Assembly (NCBI RefSeq): GCF_006094395.1
Contig: NZ_CP035291.1
Span: 868,001-932,000, forward strand
Length of the DNA: 64,000 bases
Source: Staphylococcus haemolyticus
GTDB lineage: Bacteria; Bacillota; Bacilli; Staphylococcales; Staphylococcaceae
Reading direction: 5' to 3'
The notes under the pieces were generated by a model. That model did not search any database. It saw only the letters and a program-made list of their open reading frames with translations, and was not told the DNA's origin. Positions 56,883 to 64,000 of the stretch are shown piece after piece. Within the stretch, counting starts at the first letter, position 1; each line of letters opens with the position of its first letter. A program made the position numbers and the translations under genes.

Positions 56883-56904
56883 TGGTAAAATAATGAGTCT
56901 TTAG
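55216..56904 (+). CDS. IS1272 transposase, copy 3, stop codon in host DNA
   Basis: Same protein as the other copies up to YVPDS, followed by six residues (GKIMSL) from flanking DNA and TAG at 56902-56904, total 562 residues. Its stop codon overlaps the stop codon of the convergent ABC-F gene. DDE residues intact. Confidence 0.93.
   Translation: MYKNYNMTQLTLPMETSVLIPTNDISRHVNDIVETIPDNEFDEFRHHRGATSYHPKMMLKVILYAYTQSVFSGRKIEKMLNDSIRMMWLSQNQKPSYKTINRFRVNPKVDALLESLFIQFYSQCVKQNLIDDKAIFIDGTKIEANANRYTFVWKKSIQNHESKMNEDSKALYHELVTNKIIPEIKEDHDNELTKEEIDLIGSHLDKEIEDLNQHINNEKCTKTRKQIRLKRTKIKKYKKQINDYFERKYRYEFQKSILKDRNSYSKTDHDATFMRMKEDHMKNGQLKPGYNLQIATNSQFVLSYNVYQNPTDTRTMIPFLNSIQETYGHLPEYIVADAGYGSESNYKAIIDDFNRTPLITYGMFIKDKTKKYKSDIFNTQNWNYDEINDEFICPNNKRLGFKRYAYRHDKYGYKRDFKLYECDDCSECPLKNQCMNFNSKTNKKIMKNYNWEYFKSQINKKLSEPETKNIYSQRKIDVEPVFGFMKAILGFTRMSVRGLNKVKRELGFVLMALNIRKVVAQRAENNQKIYKKDNFYIISIEIVFFSLIQELYVPDSGKIMSL
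56806..56851. terminator. Bidirectional terminator inside IS1272 copy 3
   Basis: Same 11-bp stem GACAATTTCTA / TAGAAATTGTC flanked by A-run and T-run. It probably ends the ABC-F transcript on the minus strand. Confidence 0.85.
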
Positions 56905-58844
56905 ATATTTTCTTGTAAATTTTCCCATTCCGACATAACCTGTTCTAACATTTGTTCGGTTTCAAGTTTCTGATTCGCTAATGATGAGGCTTTTTCAGGA
57001 TTATTGAATACGTCAGGCTGAGTGAGTTGTTCATCAATGCGTGCTATTTCATTCTCAAATGCTTCAATTTTGGCTTCACAGTTCTCAATGAGACGTTCTA
57101 ATTTTCTTTGCTCACGACGTTGTTGCTTTTGAGAATCATAGGTATTTACATTTTCATTAGCTTCATTTTGATTTGAAGTATCCTCTTTACTAAAATCATT
57201 GCGCTCATTTTTAAAAGCTTCAAGTGCCGCTGCTTCTTCTGTTTTCTCGATGTAATATTGATAATCTCCCAAATACATTTGGCCACCGTCATAATTTAAG
57301 TCGAATACTTTATTTGCCAATTGATTAATAAAGTAACGATCGTGTGATACAAAAAGAATGGTTCCTTCAAAATCTTTTAGCGCTTGTTCTAACATCTCTT
57401 TAGAATCTATATCAAGATGGTTTGTTGGTTCATCAAGAATTAATACATTATCTCTTTGAAGCATAAGTAGCGCTAATTGCAAACGAGCTTTTTCTCCACC
57501 AGATAAATCATTGATTACTTTCTTTACATCATCTTGCACGAATAAGAAACGTCCGAGTATAGCGCGAATATCTTTTTCATTCATTGTTGGATATTGATCC
57601 CAAACATAGTCGATAATTGTTTTATTAGATTTAAATTCAGCTTGCTTTTGATCGTAATAACCAATTTGAAGATTTGCACCAAAGGTAATTTCACCTTCTA
57701 ATTGATTTTGACGTTGAGCGATGGTCTTGATTAGAGTAGTTTTACCTACGCCATTTGGGCCAATAATGGCAATATGATCCCCCTTACTTACTTCAATATT
57801 AATAGGAGATGTAATAGGCGAGTCATAACCAATTTTCAGATTACGTATATTCATAACGTCATTACCTGTATTACGATTAAAGCCAAATTGAATGTTAGCA
57901 CTTCTTGCGTCCAACATAGGTTTGTCAATACGTTCCATTTTTTCTAGTGTTTTTCGACGACTTTTTGCCATTCCACTAGTTGAAGCACGTGTTATATTTT
58001 TCTCTACAAATGTTTCTAATCTTTTAATTTCATCTTGCTGACGTTCATATTCTTGCATTCTGCTTTCGTAATATTTATCACGTTGCTCAATAAATTGTTC
58101 ATAATTTCCGACGTAACGTTTAACATCGCCAAGTGCAACATCATATATTTGAGTGACTATTTTATCTAGGAAATATCTATCGTGACTGATAATAACAATG
58201 GCACCTTTGAAATATTTTAAATAATCTTCTAACCACTTCGTCGTTTCTAAATCTAAATGGTTTGTAGGTTCGTCTAGTAGTAATAAATCTGGCTCATTCA
58301 ATAGCATTTGGGCTAAGGATAATCGCGTTTTTTGACCACCACTGAAATCATTGATAGGTTTATCGAAATCATCTTCATTGAAATTTAAACCATGTAGAAC
58401 AGTTTTGATTTTACTTTCATACTGATAACCATCAAGTTGTTCGAATTGATTAGTTAAAGATTCATAGCGTTCCATATGTTGTTGATATTCTTCGGAATAG
58501 TAGTTAGATGCATGATCAGCTAGCCAATTCGTTTCTTCTCTAATTAGAAGTTCCATTTTTTTTAAATGTTCAAACGGTTTTGACATTTCTTCGAAGACTG
58601 AAGCAGATGAATTAAGTGTCATTTGCTGTGTTAAATAACCCATACGTAAATTTTTGATTTTTGATATATGACCGCTATCATAGTCTTCAACACCGGCAAT
58701 GATTTTCATTAAAGTCGATTTACCAGCACCGTTTCTGCCTACGACACCAATTCGTTCGCCTGTTTTTACTTCGAAATTCACACGCGTGAAAATATCTTCG
58801 CCATCAAATGATTTCGAAATATCGTTTAATTGCAAGAGTATCAT
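56901..58844 (-). CDS. ABC-F family ATPase (YdiF/Uup-like)
   Basis: Soluble ribosome-associated ABC-F protein with two ATPase domains and no membrane part. 647 residues. Walker A GRNGAGKST (36-44) and GPNGVGKTT (about 358); signatures FSGGQKTRLSLA and LSGGEKARLQLA; both Walker B ends read LLDEPTNHLD or LILDEPTNHLD. The linker (about 240-310) carries the P-site-tRNA-interacting arm. The C-terminal coiled coil (about 560-647) is of the Uup/YdiF type. A housekeeping translation factor is more likely than a Vga-type resistance protein, from the position next to rex. Confidence 0.92.
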   Translation of the reverse strand: MILLQLNDISKSFDGEDIFTRVNFEVKTGERIGVVGRNGAGKSTLMKIIAGVEDYDSGHISKIKNLRMGYLTQQMTLNSSASVFEEMSKPFEHLKKMELLIREETNWLADHASNYYSEEYQQHMERYESLTNQFEQLDGYQYESKIKTVLHGLNFNEDDFDKPINDFSGGQKTRLSLAQMLLNEPDLLLLDEPTNHLDLETTKWLEDYLKYFKGAIVIISHDRYFLDKIVTQIYDVALGDVKRYVGNYEQFIEQRDKYYESRMQEYERQQDEIKRLETFVEKNITRASTSGMAKSRRKTLEKMERIDKPMLDARSANIQFGFNRNTGNDVMNIRNLKIGYDSPITSPINIEVSKGDHIAIIGPNGVGKTTLIKTIAQRQNQLEGEITFGANLQIGYYDQKQAEFKSNKTIIDYVWDQYPTMNEKDIRAILGRFLFVQDDVKKVINDLSGGEKARLQLALLMLQRDNVLILDEPTNHLDIDSKEMLEQALKDFEGTILFVSHDRYFINQLANKVFDLNYDGGQMYLGDYQYYIEKTEEAAALEAFKNERNDFSKEDTSNQNEANENVNTYDSQKQQRREQRKLERLIENCEAKIEAFENEIARIDEQLTQPDVFNNPEKASSLANQKLETEQMLEQVMSEWENLQENI

Positions 58845-59084
58845 TCAGGTTTCACCTTTCTATTTATAAGTTTATTACTCGAAATTAGATTGTATATTAC
58901 TCTATATTTTACCGTATTACTTAGTTTCTTGAAACTAAGTTATTTATTTTTAAAATATGTTAGGGTATAATATTCCAGTATTCATAATAGGACATAACGA
59001 CATTTTTAAATTTAAAACGTATAGCACTCAAAATAGTTTGGATACATAGATTATAAAATTCAAACATAAAGGGGGGCATTTTAA
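58845..59084. promoter_or_regulatory. Divergent promoter region ABC-F / rex with a perfect 10-bp palindrome
   Basis: ACTTAGTTTC (58919-58928) and GAAACTAAGT (58931-58940) form a perfect inverted repeat with a 2-bp centre. A TATAAT for rex lies at 58966-58971. No T-run follows, so it is more like an operator than a terminator. It does not match the Rex motif TTGTGAAWWWWTTCACAA. Confidence 0.5.
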
Positions 59085-59723
59085 ATGGCTCATAATAAAT
59101 CTAAAATTCCACGGGCAACTTTGAAGCGATTACCTTTATATTACAGATTCGTTAACACACTCAAGTCAAAAGGCATTGATAGGGTTAATTCTAAGGCTAT
59201 TAGTGAGGCACTCAATATTGAATCAGCAACCATCCGAAGAGATTTCTCTTATTTTGGAGAATTAGGCAAAAAAGGCTACGGTTACAATATAGATAGTCTA
59301 TTAGAATTCTTTAAAACAGCATTAAGTGATAGTGATAATATACACATAGCTTTAGTAGGTGTTGGTAATTTAGGTCGAGCACTTTTGACATATAACTTTT
59401 CAATTCATGATGAAATGACAATAACTGAGGCTTTTGATATAGATGAACAGATTGTCGGAACAGAGATTGGTGATGTATCTGTGCATCATATGAACGATTT
59501 GAAGAAAGTACTCAATGCTCAAAATATCAATGTTGTAATATTAACTACACCAGAGGAAGCAGCACAACGCGTTGCAAATCAGTTGGTTGAAGCTGATATT
59601 CAGGGTATACTAAATTTCACACCAGCTAGAATAGAAGTACCTAATACCGTACAAGTGCATCATATTGACTTGGGCATAGAATTGCAATCATTGCTATTCT
59701 TTATGAAAAACTATTCTAATTAA
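59085..59723 (+). CDS. rex: Redox-sensing transcriptional repressor Rex
   Basis: Senses the NADH/NAD+ ratio and represses fermentation and anaerobic genes; NADH binding releases DNA. 212 residues: N-terminal winged helix ([40 protein letters not shown]) and C-terminal Rossmann domain ([13 protein letters not shown], about 87-95). ATG behind AAAGGGGGGC. Monocistronic, with a weak terminator at 59743. Confidence 0.95.
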   Translation: MAHNKSKIPRATLKRLPLYYRFVNTLKSKGIDRVNSKAISEALNIESATIRRDFSYFGELGKKGYGYNIDSLLEFFKTALSDSDNIHIALVGVGNLGRALLTYNFSIHDEMTITEAFDIDEQIVGTEIGDVSVHHMNDLKKVLNAQNINVVILTTPEEAAQRVANQLVEADIQGILNFTPARIEVPNTVQVHHIDLGIELQSLLFFMKNYSN

Positions 59724-59742
59724 TTTTTATATTTATATTCTT

Positions 59743-59776
59743 GCATCCTTCTTTATAAGAGGGGTGTTTTTAATTT
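59743..59776 (+). terminator. Candidate terminator of rex
   Basis: CATCCTTCT / AGAGGGGTG (two G.U pairs) followed by T5. Confidence 0.6.
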
Positions 59777-59912
59777 GCGTTTAACATTCATTAATTTCAT
59801 TTAGTTTTTAAAACATCATATTATTAAAATCAAAAGCGTTTAATTTTAAGATGTTGCAAAATTTAGTACAATTGATTATAACACCTTAGTAAAACAATCG
59901 GGAAAGGATGAA

Positions 59913-61016
59913 TTGATAGTGATATGGATGATCATTAGTGGTCTTATAGTAGGTATATTATTAGGGTTTGTGATGCAACGTACACGCTTCTGTTTAGCTG
60001 GTGGCTTCAGAGATATGTACGTTCAAAAAAATAATAAAATGTTTTATGCCTTATTAGTTGCTATTACTGTCCAAAGTATTGGACTACTTATTTTAACTGG
60101 ATTAAATGTTATATCTATCCCAGATAGTACATTTCCAATTATAGGTACAATTATTGGTGCTTTTATATTTGGAATCGGTATTGTATTAGCAGGAGGATGT
60201 GCTACAGGTACATGGTATCGAGCTGGTGAAGGTTTGATTGGCAGTTGGGTAGCGCTCGTACTATATGCTGTAACTGCTGCTATTACTAAAACTGGTATAT
60301 TACTTCCAGTAATGTCATGGATTAATAAACCTACAAACATTAATGCAAATATGTCTCAGACTACCGGTATTCCTATGTGGGTGTTTACGTTAGTATTAAC
60401 AATTATAACTATCATTTTTGTAACTAAAACATTACGTAAACCAAAACCCAAATTTGCAGTTCCAAAGCTTAAACAAAAATATAGTGGCTTGAGACACTAT
60501 TTATTTGAAAAACGATACCATCCATTTGTAGCTGGTATTGCAGTAGGATTAATTGCTTTGATAGCTTGGCCAATGAGTATTTCTACTGGAAGAGATTACG
60601 GCTTAGGCATTACCACACCTTCAGCAAATTTAATTACTTTTTTAATAACAGGTGATACTAAGCTAATTGATTGGGGAGTTTTATTAATTTTAGGTATATT
60701 CTTAGGTTCTTATATTGCTGCTAAAGGATCACGTGAATTTAAATGGCGATTACCTGATAAAAAGACCATTCGCAATAGTGCTATTGGTGGTATTTGTATG
60801 GGATTTGGTGCTTCAGTAGCTGGAGGATGTTCAATTGGAAATGGTTTAGTAGAAACTGCTATCATGTCTTGGAAAGGATGGATAGCACTTGGTTCTATGA
60901 TTTTAGGTGTATGGTTTATGAGTTACTTTATATTTATAAGACCAATGAAAAAATTAGAAAAACAAACATCTAAGTCTCAAGCAACAACAGCGACAAAACA
61001 AGTACAAACAACTTAA
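59913..61016 (+). CDS. YeeE/YedE family transporter (TsuA-like, probable thiosulfate/sulfur importer)
   Basis: 367-residue membrane protein with about nine to ten helices. Three conserved cysteine motifs of the YeeE/TsuA fold are visible: RTRFCLAGGFRD (near 28), LAGGCATGTWYRAGEG (near 98) and VAGGCSIGNGLV (near 310). TsuA relays thiosulfate through such cysteines. A TusA-type protein follows after 19 bp, the usual pair. Start uncertain: TTG 59913 (used here) or GTG 59919; AAAGGA lies upstream of both. The tail is Thr/Gln/Lys-rich. Confidence 0.85.
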   Translation: MIVIWMIISGLIVGILLGFVMQRTRFCLAGGFRDMYVQKNNKMFYALLVAITVQSIGLLILTGLNVISIPDSTFPIIGTIIGAFIFGIGIVLAGGCATGTWYRAGEGLIGSWVALVLYAVTAAITKTGILLPVMSWINKPTNINANMSQTTGIPMWVFTLVLTIITIIFVTKTLRKPKPKFAVPKLKQKYSGLRHYLFEKRYHPFVAGIAVGLIALIAWPMSISTGRDYGLGITTPSANLITFLITGDTKLIDWGVLLILGIFLGSYIAAKGSREFKWRLPDKKTIRNSAIGGICMGFGASVAGGCSIGNGLVETAIMSWKGWIALGSMILGVWFMSYFIFIRPMKKLEKQTSKSQATTATKQVQTT

Positions 61017-61035
61017 TTAATTTGGAGGTAATACA

Positions 61036-61260
61036 ATGTTATATGAATTAGGTACTGTAGGTATGGTTTGTCCATTCCCATTGATAGAAGCGCAAAAGAA
61101 AATGCAAACACTAGATAATGGTGATGAACTTAAAATTGATTTTGATTGCACACAAGCAACAGAAGCTATTCCTAATTGGGCAGCTGAGCAAGGTTATCCA
61201 GTTACGAATTATGAACAATTAGACGATGCTTCATGGACAATTACAATTCAGAAAGCTTAA
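61036..61260 (+). CDS. TusA-family sulfurtransferase (TsuB-like)
   Basis: 74-residue sulfur carrier. Cys12 in GMVCPFPLIEAQKKM is the CPxP persulfide site that defines the family. It probably accepts sulfur from the neighbouring YeeE-like transporter. ATG behind TTGGAGG. Two-gene operon. Confidence 0.9.
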   Translation: MLYELGTVGMVCPFPLIEAQKKMQTLDNGDELKIDFDCTQATEAIPNWAAEQGYPVTNYEQLDDASWTITIQKA

Positions 61261-61286
61261 AACAAAATAGGCATGCAAAATGTCTT

Positions 61287-61359
61287 TGTTATATTATGTA
61301 ACATATTGTGTCATTTTATCTTACACATTTTTGCTATTTCAATTTAGTATCATTATGAT
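61287..61359 (+). promoter_or_regulatory. GlnR/TnrA-type box and promoter of amt
   Basis: TGTTA-N7-TAACA (61287-61303) fits the GlnR/TnrA consensus TGTNA-N7-TNACA exactly and is a full palindrome at the arms. A promoter TTGCTA, 17-bp spacer, TATGAT (61331-61359) follows; the box would centre near -70. Nitrogen control of ammonium transporters by this family is well known in Bacillus. Confidence 0.65.
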
Positions 61360-61381
61360 ATTTTTAAAGGAAGTGGTAATT

Positions 61382-62626
61382 ATGAAGATGGATGACACAA
61401 TTTTTTTATTTCTTTGCACTTTACTTGTATGGATTATGACACCAGGTCTTAGCTTGTTTTACGGTGGTCTAGTTCAATCAAAGAATGTTTTGAATACAGT
61501 AATGCAAAGTATGGCAGCAATGGTTATCGTGACTTTCACATGGGTTGTATTAGGATTTTCATTAAGTTTTGGAACGGGAAATGCTTTGATAGGAAATTTC
61601 GATTTAATTGGACTACAGCATGTCGGATTTGCAGTTAATGATCAATTAAGTCCACATATTCCATTTGCATTATTTATGCTATTCCAAATGATGTTTTGTA
61701 CAATTGCAGTTTCAATACTTTCAGGTTCAATCGCTGAACGTATGAAATTCTTTCCATTTATTATCTTTATCTTTTTATGGGTGATTTTAATATATAGTCC
61801 AGTTGCACATTGGGTGTGGGGCGGAGGTTGGATTCAACAACTTGGTGCCCTTGATTATGCAGGTGGTACAGTTGTACATATCACATCTGGACTCTCAGGA
61901 CTTATTTTAGCTATCATGATAGGTAATGGTAAAAAAATTGAAAAAATACAGCCACATAATCTTTTAATCACTTTAATTGGCGGTATTTTAGTATGGATAG
62001 GTTGGTATGGCTTTAACACAGGTAGTGCTTATACTTTAAATGATGTCGCATTAACATCATTTGTAAATACGATTATTGCTGCAAGTGGTGGTGCTTTTAG
62101 CTGGTTAGTAGTTGAGTACTGTATTACTAAGAAATTAAGTTTACTTGGGTTGTTATCAGGCGTGTTAGCAGGGTTAGTCGCTATTACACCGGCAGCAGGC
62201 TACGTTAGTTATTTCAGTGCTTTTATTATTTCATTTGCAGGTGGAATCGTTTGTTATCTTGTTATTAATGTAATCAAAGTGAAGTATAAATATAACGATA
62301 CACTTGATGCATTTGGTATCCATGGCGCTGGAGGCATTGTTGGTGCTATTCTTACCGGTGTTTTTCAATCACAACATGTTAATAATGATGTATCAAATGG
62401 TTTAATTTATACAGGAGATGTACACTCTGTCTTAATTCAAATACTAGCTGTAATCGTGGTATTGTGTTATACCATTGTTTTAACATGGATTATAGGAAAA
62501 ATTTTACAGAAAATAATGCCTATCGCTACTACGGAAGAAGAAGATAAAGCAGGTTTAGATCAACTTGTTCATGGTGAGAAAGCCTATTTTTATGGAGAAC
62601 TAAACAAATTAAATAAGAGATATTGA
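61382..62626 (+). CDS. amt: Ammonium transporter
   Basis: Amt/MEP-family ammonium channel, 414 residues, eleven membrane helices. LSLFYGGLVQSKNVLNTVMQS, SPVAHWVWGGGWIQQLGALDYAGGTVVHITSG (the family signature), and FGIHGAGGIVGAILTG (pore His) are present. The ATG at 61382 is chosen over the open frame from 61280: AAAGGAAG lies 12 bp upstream, and the longer frame would contain the promoter and GlnR box. No glnK partner gene follows. Confidence 0.94.
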   Translation: MKMDDTIFLFLCTLLVWIMTPGLSLFYGGLVQSKNVLNTVMQSMAAMVIVTFTWVVLGFSLSFGTGNALIGNFDLIGLQHVGFAVNDQLSPHIPFALFMLFQMMFCTIAVSILSGSIAERMKFFPFIIFIFLWVILIYSPVAHWVWGGGWIQQLGALDYAGGTVVHITSGLSGLILAIMIGNGKKIEKIQPHNLLITLIGGILVWIGWYGFNTGSAYTLNDVALTSFVNTIIAASGGAFSWLVVEYCITKKLSLLGLLSGVLAGLVAITPAAGYVSYFSAFIISFAGGIVCYLVINVIKVKYKYNDTLDAFGIHGAGGIVGAILTGVFQSQHVNNDVSNGLIYTGDVHSVLIQILAVIVVLCYTIVLTWIIGKILQKIMPIATTEEEDKAGLDQLVHGEKAYFYGELNKLNKRY

Positions 62627-62725
62627 TAATATTATTAGTCTAATACATATTAAAAAGTTACTTTGAGAGATTATTTCTGTGATAAAATAATTCTTAAATG
62701 AAAACTAATTTAGGTGATTAATCTA

Positions 62726-63685
62726 ATGAAAAATATATCAGATATCGCAAATTTAGCGGGAGTATCTAAAAGCACGGTCTCCCGCTTTTTAAATGGTGGC
62801 TCAGTAAGCCCCCAAACTAAAGAAAAATTAAGTCGAATTATTGAAGAACATGATTATCAGCCAAATCAGTTTGCTCAAAGTTTAAGAGCTAAGCATACGA
62901 ATCTAATTGGTGCTATCATTCCAAGGATGAATTCACATGCGGTTGATGAAACTGTGAAAGGAATTGTATCTGTATGCCATCAACATCAATATCAATTATT
63001 ACTTAACTATACTGGTTTAGATATACGTGCTGAAATAGAGGCCTTGGAGACATTTTCAAGAAGTAAAGTGGATGGCATCATATTAATGGCTACTACTTTG
63101 ACTGATGAACACTTGGAAGTAATTGAAAAATTAAATGTACCGGTAATTCTAGTTGGACAATCCTATCCCAATTTACATAGTATAATTCATGATGATTATC
63201 AAGCAGGTTTTATAGTAGGGGAACAGATAGGGAGTAAAAAGCATAAAAACGTTGTATTCTTTGGTGTAAGTGAGGAGGACGTTGCTGTAGGCGTCAAACG
63301 TAAACAAGGTATTATTGATGGTTTAAAAAAATACGATGTTTATCCTGAAATTTATTTAACTTCTTTTAAATATGAAGAGGCAAAAAATGATGTTTCTGAG
63401 AAGTTAAAAAATGCTAGTGGTATCGATGCGTTAATTGGAGCAACAGATCCTATTGCATTAGCAATTCATAAATTTTATTCTCAACAAAACAATGCTACTG
63501 GAAATTATCAAATTTTTGGATTTGGGGGAGACCCAATGACACAACTTGTTACACCCGCTATTACGACAGTTAAATTCAATTATTTTAAAGCTGGCACGTA
63601 TGCTATGAACCAATTGAATGAATTAATTTTTTCTAAAAATGCAGTATCTAAAACTGTCATTCCTGTTGAAATAGAGAATTTTTAA
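62726..63685 (+). CDS. scrR: LacI-family repressor, probable sucrose operon regulator
   Basis: 319 residues. N-terminal LacI helix-turn-helix (MKNISDIANLAGVSKSTVSRFLNGG) and hinge (YQPNQFAQSLRAKHTNLIG), followed by a periplasmic-binding-like sugar domain ending in GFGGDPMTQLVTPAITTVKFNYFKAG. The ATG at 62726 gives the family start (TAGGTGAT upstream); the 12-bp longer frame is rejected. scrB follows 84 bp downstream with a palindrome between them, which supports sucrose control. Confidence 0.88.
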   Translation: MKNISDIANLAGVSKSTVSRFLNGGSVSPQTKEKLSRIIEEHDYQPNQFAQSLRAKHTNLIGAIIPRMNSHAVDETVKGIVSVCHQHQYQLLLNYTGLDIRAEIEALETFSRSKVDGIILMATTLTDEHLEVIEKLNVPVILVGQSYPNLHSIIHDDYQAGFIVGEQIGSKKHKNVVFFGVSEEDVAVGVKRKQGIIDGLKKYDVYPEIYLTSFKYEEAKNDVSEKLKNASGIDALIGATDPIALAIHKFYSQQNNATGNYQIFGFGGDPMTQLVTPAITTVKFNYFKAGTYAMNQLNELIFSKNAVSKTVIPVEIENF

Positions 63686-63698
63686 AAATATTTAAAAC

Positions 63699-63716
63699 TA
63701 TGGAACCGATACCATA
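63699..63716 (+). promoter_or_regulatory. LacI-type operator / cre before scrB
   Basis: TATGGAACCGATACCATA is a near palindrome centred on CG. Its core ATGGAACCGATACCA (63700-63714) fits the CcpA cre consensus fully. It overlaps a possible -10 (CATAAT, 63713-63718), so ScrR and CcpA could both repress here. Confidence 0.65.
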
Positions 63717-63769
63717 ATCAATGATAAAATTATATTAAATTTAGATTTAAATTATTTTGGAGGAATAAT

Positions 63770-64000
63770 ATGGCTGAATGGTCAAGAGAAGAACGTTATC
63801 GTTGTATTGAAGACGTTGATAAAAAGTACTTAGAAATTCTCAAGCAACAAGTTAAAGCGTCAAGATTTCGTCAAACATTTCATATTCAACCTGAAACTGG
63901 TTTGCTAAATGATCCTAATGGATTAATTTATCATAATGGCAAATATTATATTTCACATCAATGGTTCCCATTAGGAGCAGTGCATGGATTGAAATATTGG
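63770..64000 (+). CDS. scrB: Sucrose-6-phosphate hydrolase, N-terminal part (cut by window end)
   Basis: GH32-family invertase splitting sucrose-6-phosphate to glucose-6-phosphate and fructose. 77 codons are visible. The nucleophile motif is LLNDPNGLIYHNGKYYI (Asp of NDPNG), preceded by RQTFHIQPETG, and SHQWFPLGAVHGLKYW follows. ATG after TTGGAGGAA. Open to the end of the window. Confidence 0.93.
   Translation, partial: MAEWSREERYRCIEDVDKKYLEILKQQVKASRFRQTFHIQPETGLLNDPNGLIYHNGKYYISHQWFPLGAVHGLKYW

Noticed and set aside
54941..56900. AATGAGTCT on both sides of IS1272 copy 3 as a 9-bp target duplication
   Set aside because: Six of the nine bases at the left are part of the IS terminal repeat, the right copy is 9 bp away from the IS end, and the other copies show nothing similar.

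Overview
The window is a contiguous, AT-rich piece of a Staphylococcus chromosome. Gene order (atp - murA - fabZ - sceD - tenA/thi - yidC - cls - csoRZ - rodA - ddl - murF - cshA - acpS - alr - mazEF - rsbUVW-sigB - tex - sprT - rrn - ilv/leu - tsaEBD - rex - amt - scr) is the staphylococcal core order. Three copies of IS1272, which is abundant in Staphylococcus haemolyticus, and the 16S variable regions make S. haemolyticus the most likely species. The species call is from recognition, not a search.

Region by region. 1-5.4 kb: end of the F1 ATPase operon (atpD, atpC), a DUF1146 protein, murA-fabZ, a YwpF-like protein, a second SSB and the wall protein SceD behind a WalR box. 5.5-8.6 kb: a TPP riboswitch with a readable terminator/antiterminator, then tenA-thiD-thiM-thiE. 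8.7-14.3 kb: yidC, an ISL3-family element sitting in the yidC terminator, an HD hydrolase, cardiolipin synthase, csoR-csoZ and a 45-residue orphan ORF. 14.3-16.3 kb: IS1272 copy 1, then rodA, ddl, murF and cshA (cell wall and RNA decay). 22.2-30 kb: three PH-domain membrane proteins, acpS, alr, mazEF and the full sigma-B operon. 30-38.9 kb: tex, sprT-like, then tandem promoters driving tRNA-Leu, tRNA-Gly, 16S, 23S and 5S, with a duplicated tail carrying a truncated second 5S. 38.9-40.9 kb: IS1272 copy 2. 40.9-51.9 kb: the ilvDBNC-leuABCD-ilvA operon on the minus strand with a leader-peptide attenuator and two candidate CodY boxes. 52-54.6 kb: tsaE-tsaB-rimI-tsaD. A cluster of four DnaA boxes and IS1272 copy 3 follow, then an ABC-F ATPase, rex, a thiosulfate-type transporter pair (YeeE/TusA), amt behind a GlnR-type box, and scrR-scrB (scrB cut by the window end).

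The most unusual structure is IS1272. All three copies are 1937 bp, lie between convergent genes and encode the same transposase. The transposase ORF has no stop codon inside the element. It runs through an internal bidirectional terminator and the right inverted repeat and takes its stop from host DNA (556, 562 or 564 residues). At copy 1 the trade is mutual: the last residues and stop codon of rodA are encoded by the IS1272 end. All four IS elements in the window sit at transcription-terminator positions between convergent genes. No CRISPR array, prophage or classical defence island was seen; mazEF is the only toxin-antitoxin pair.
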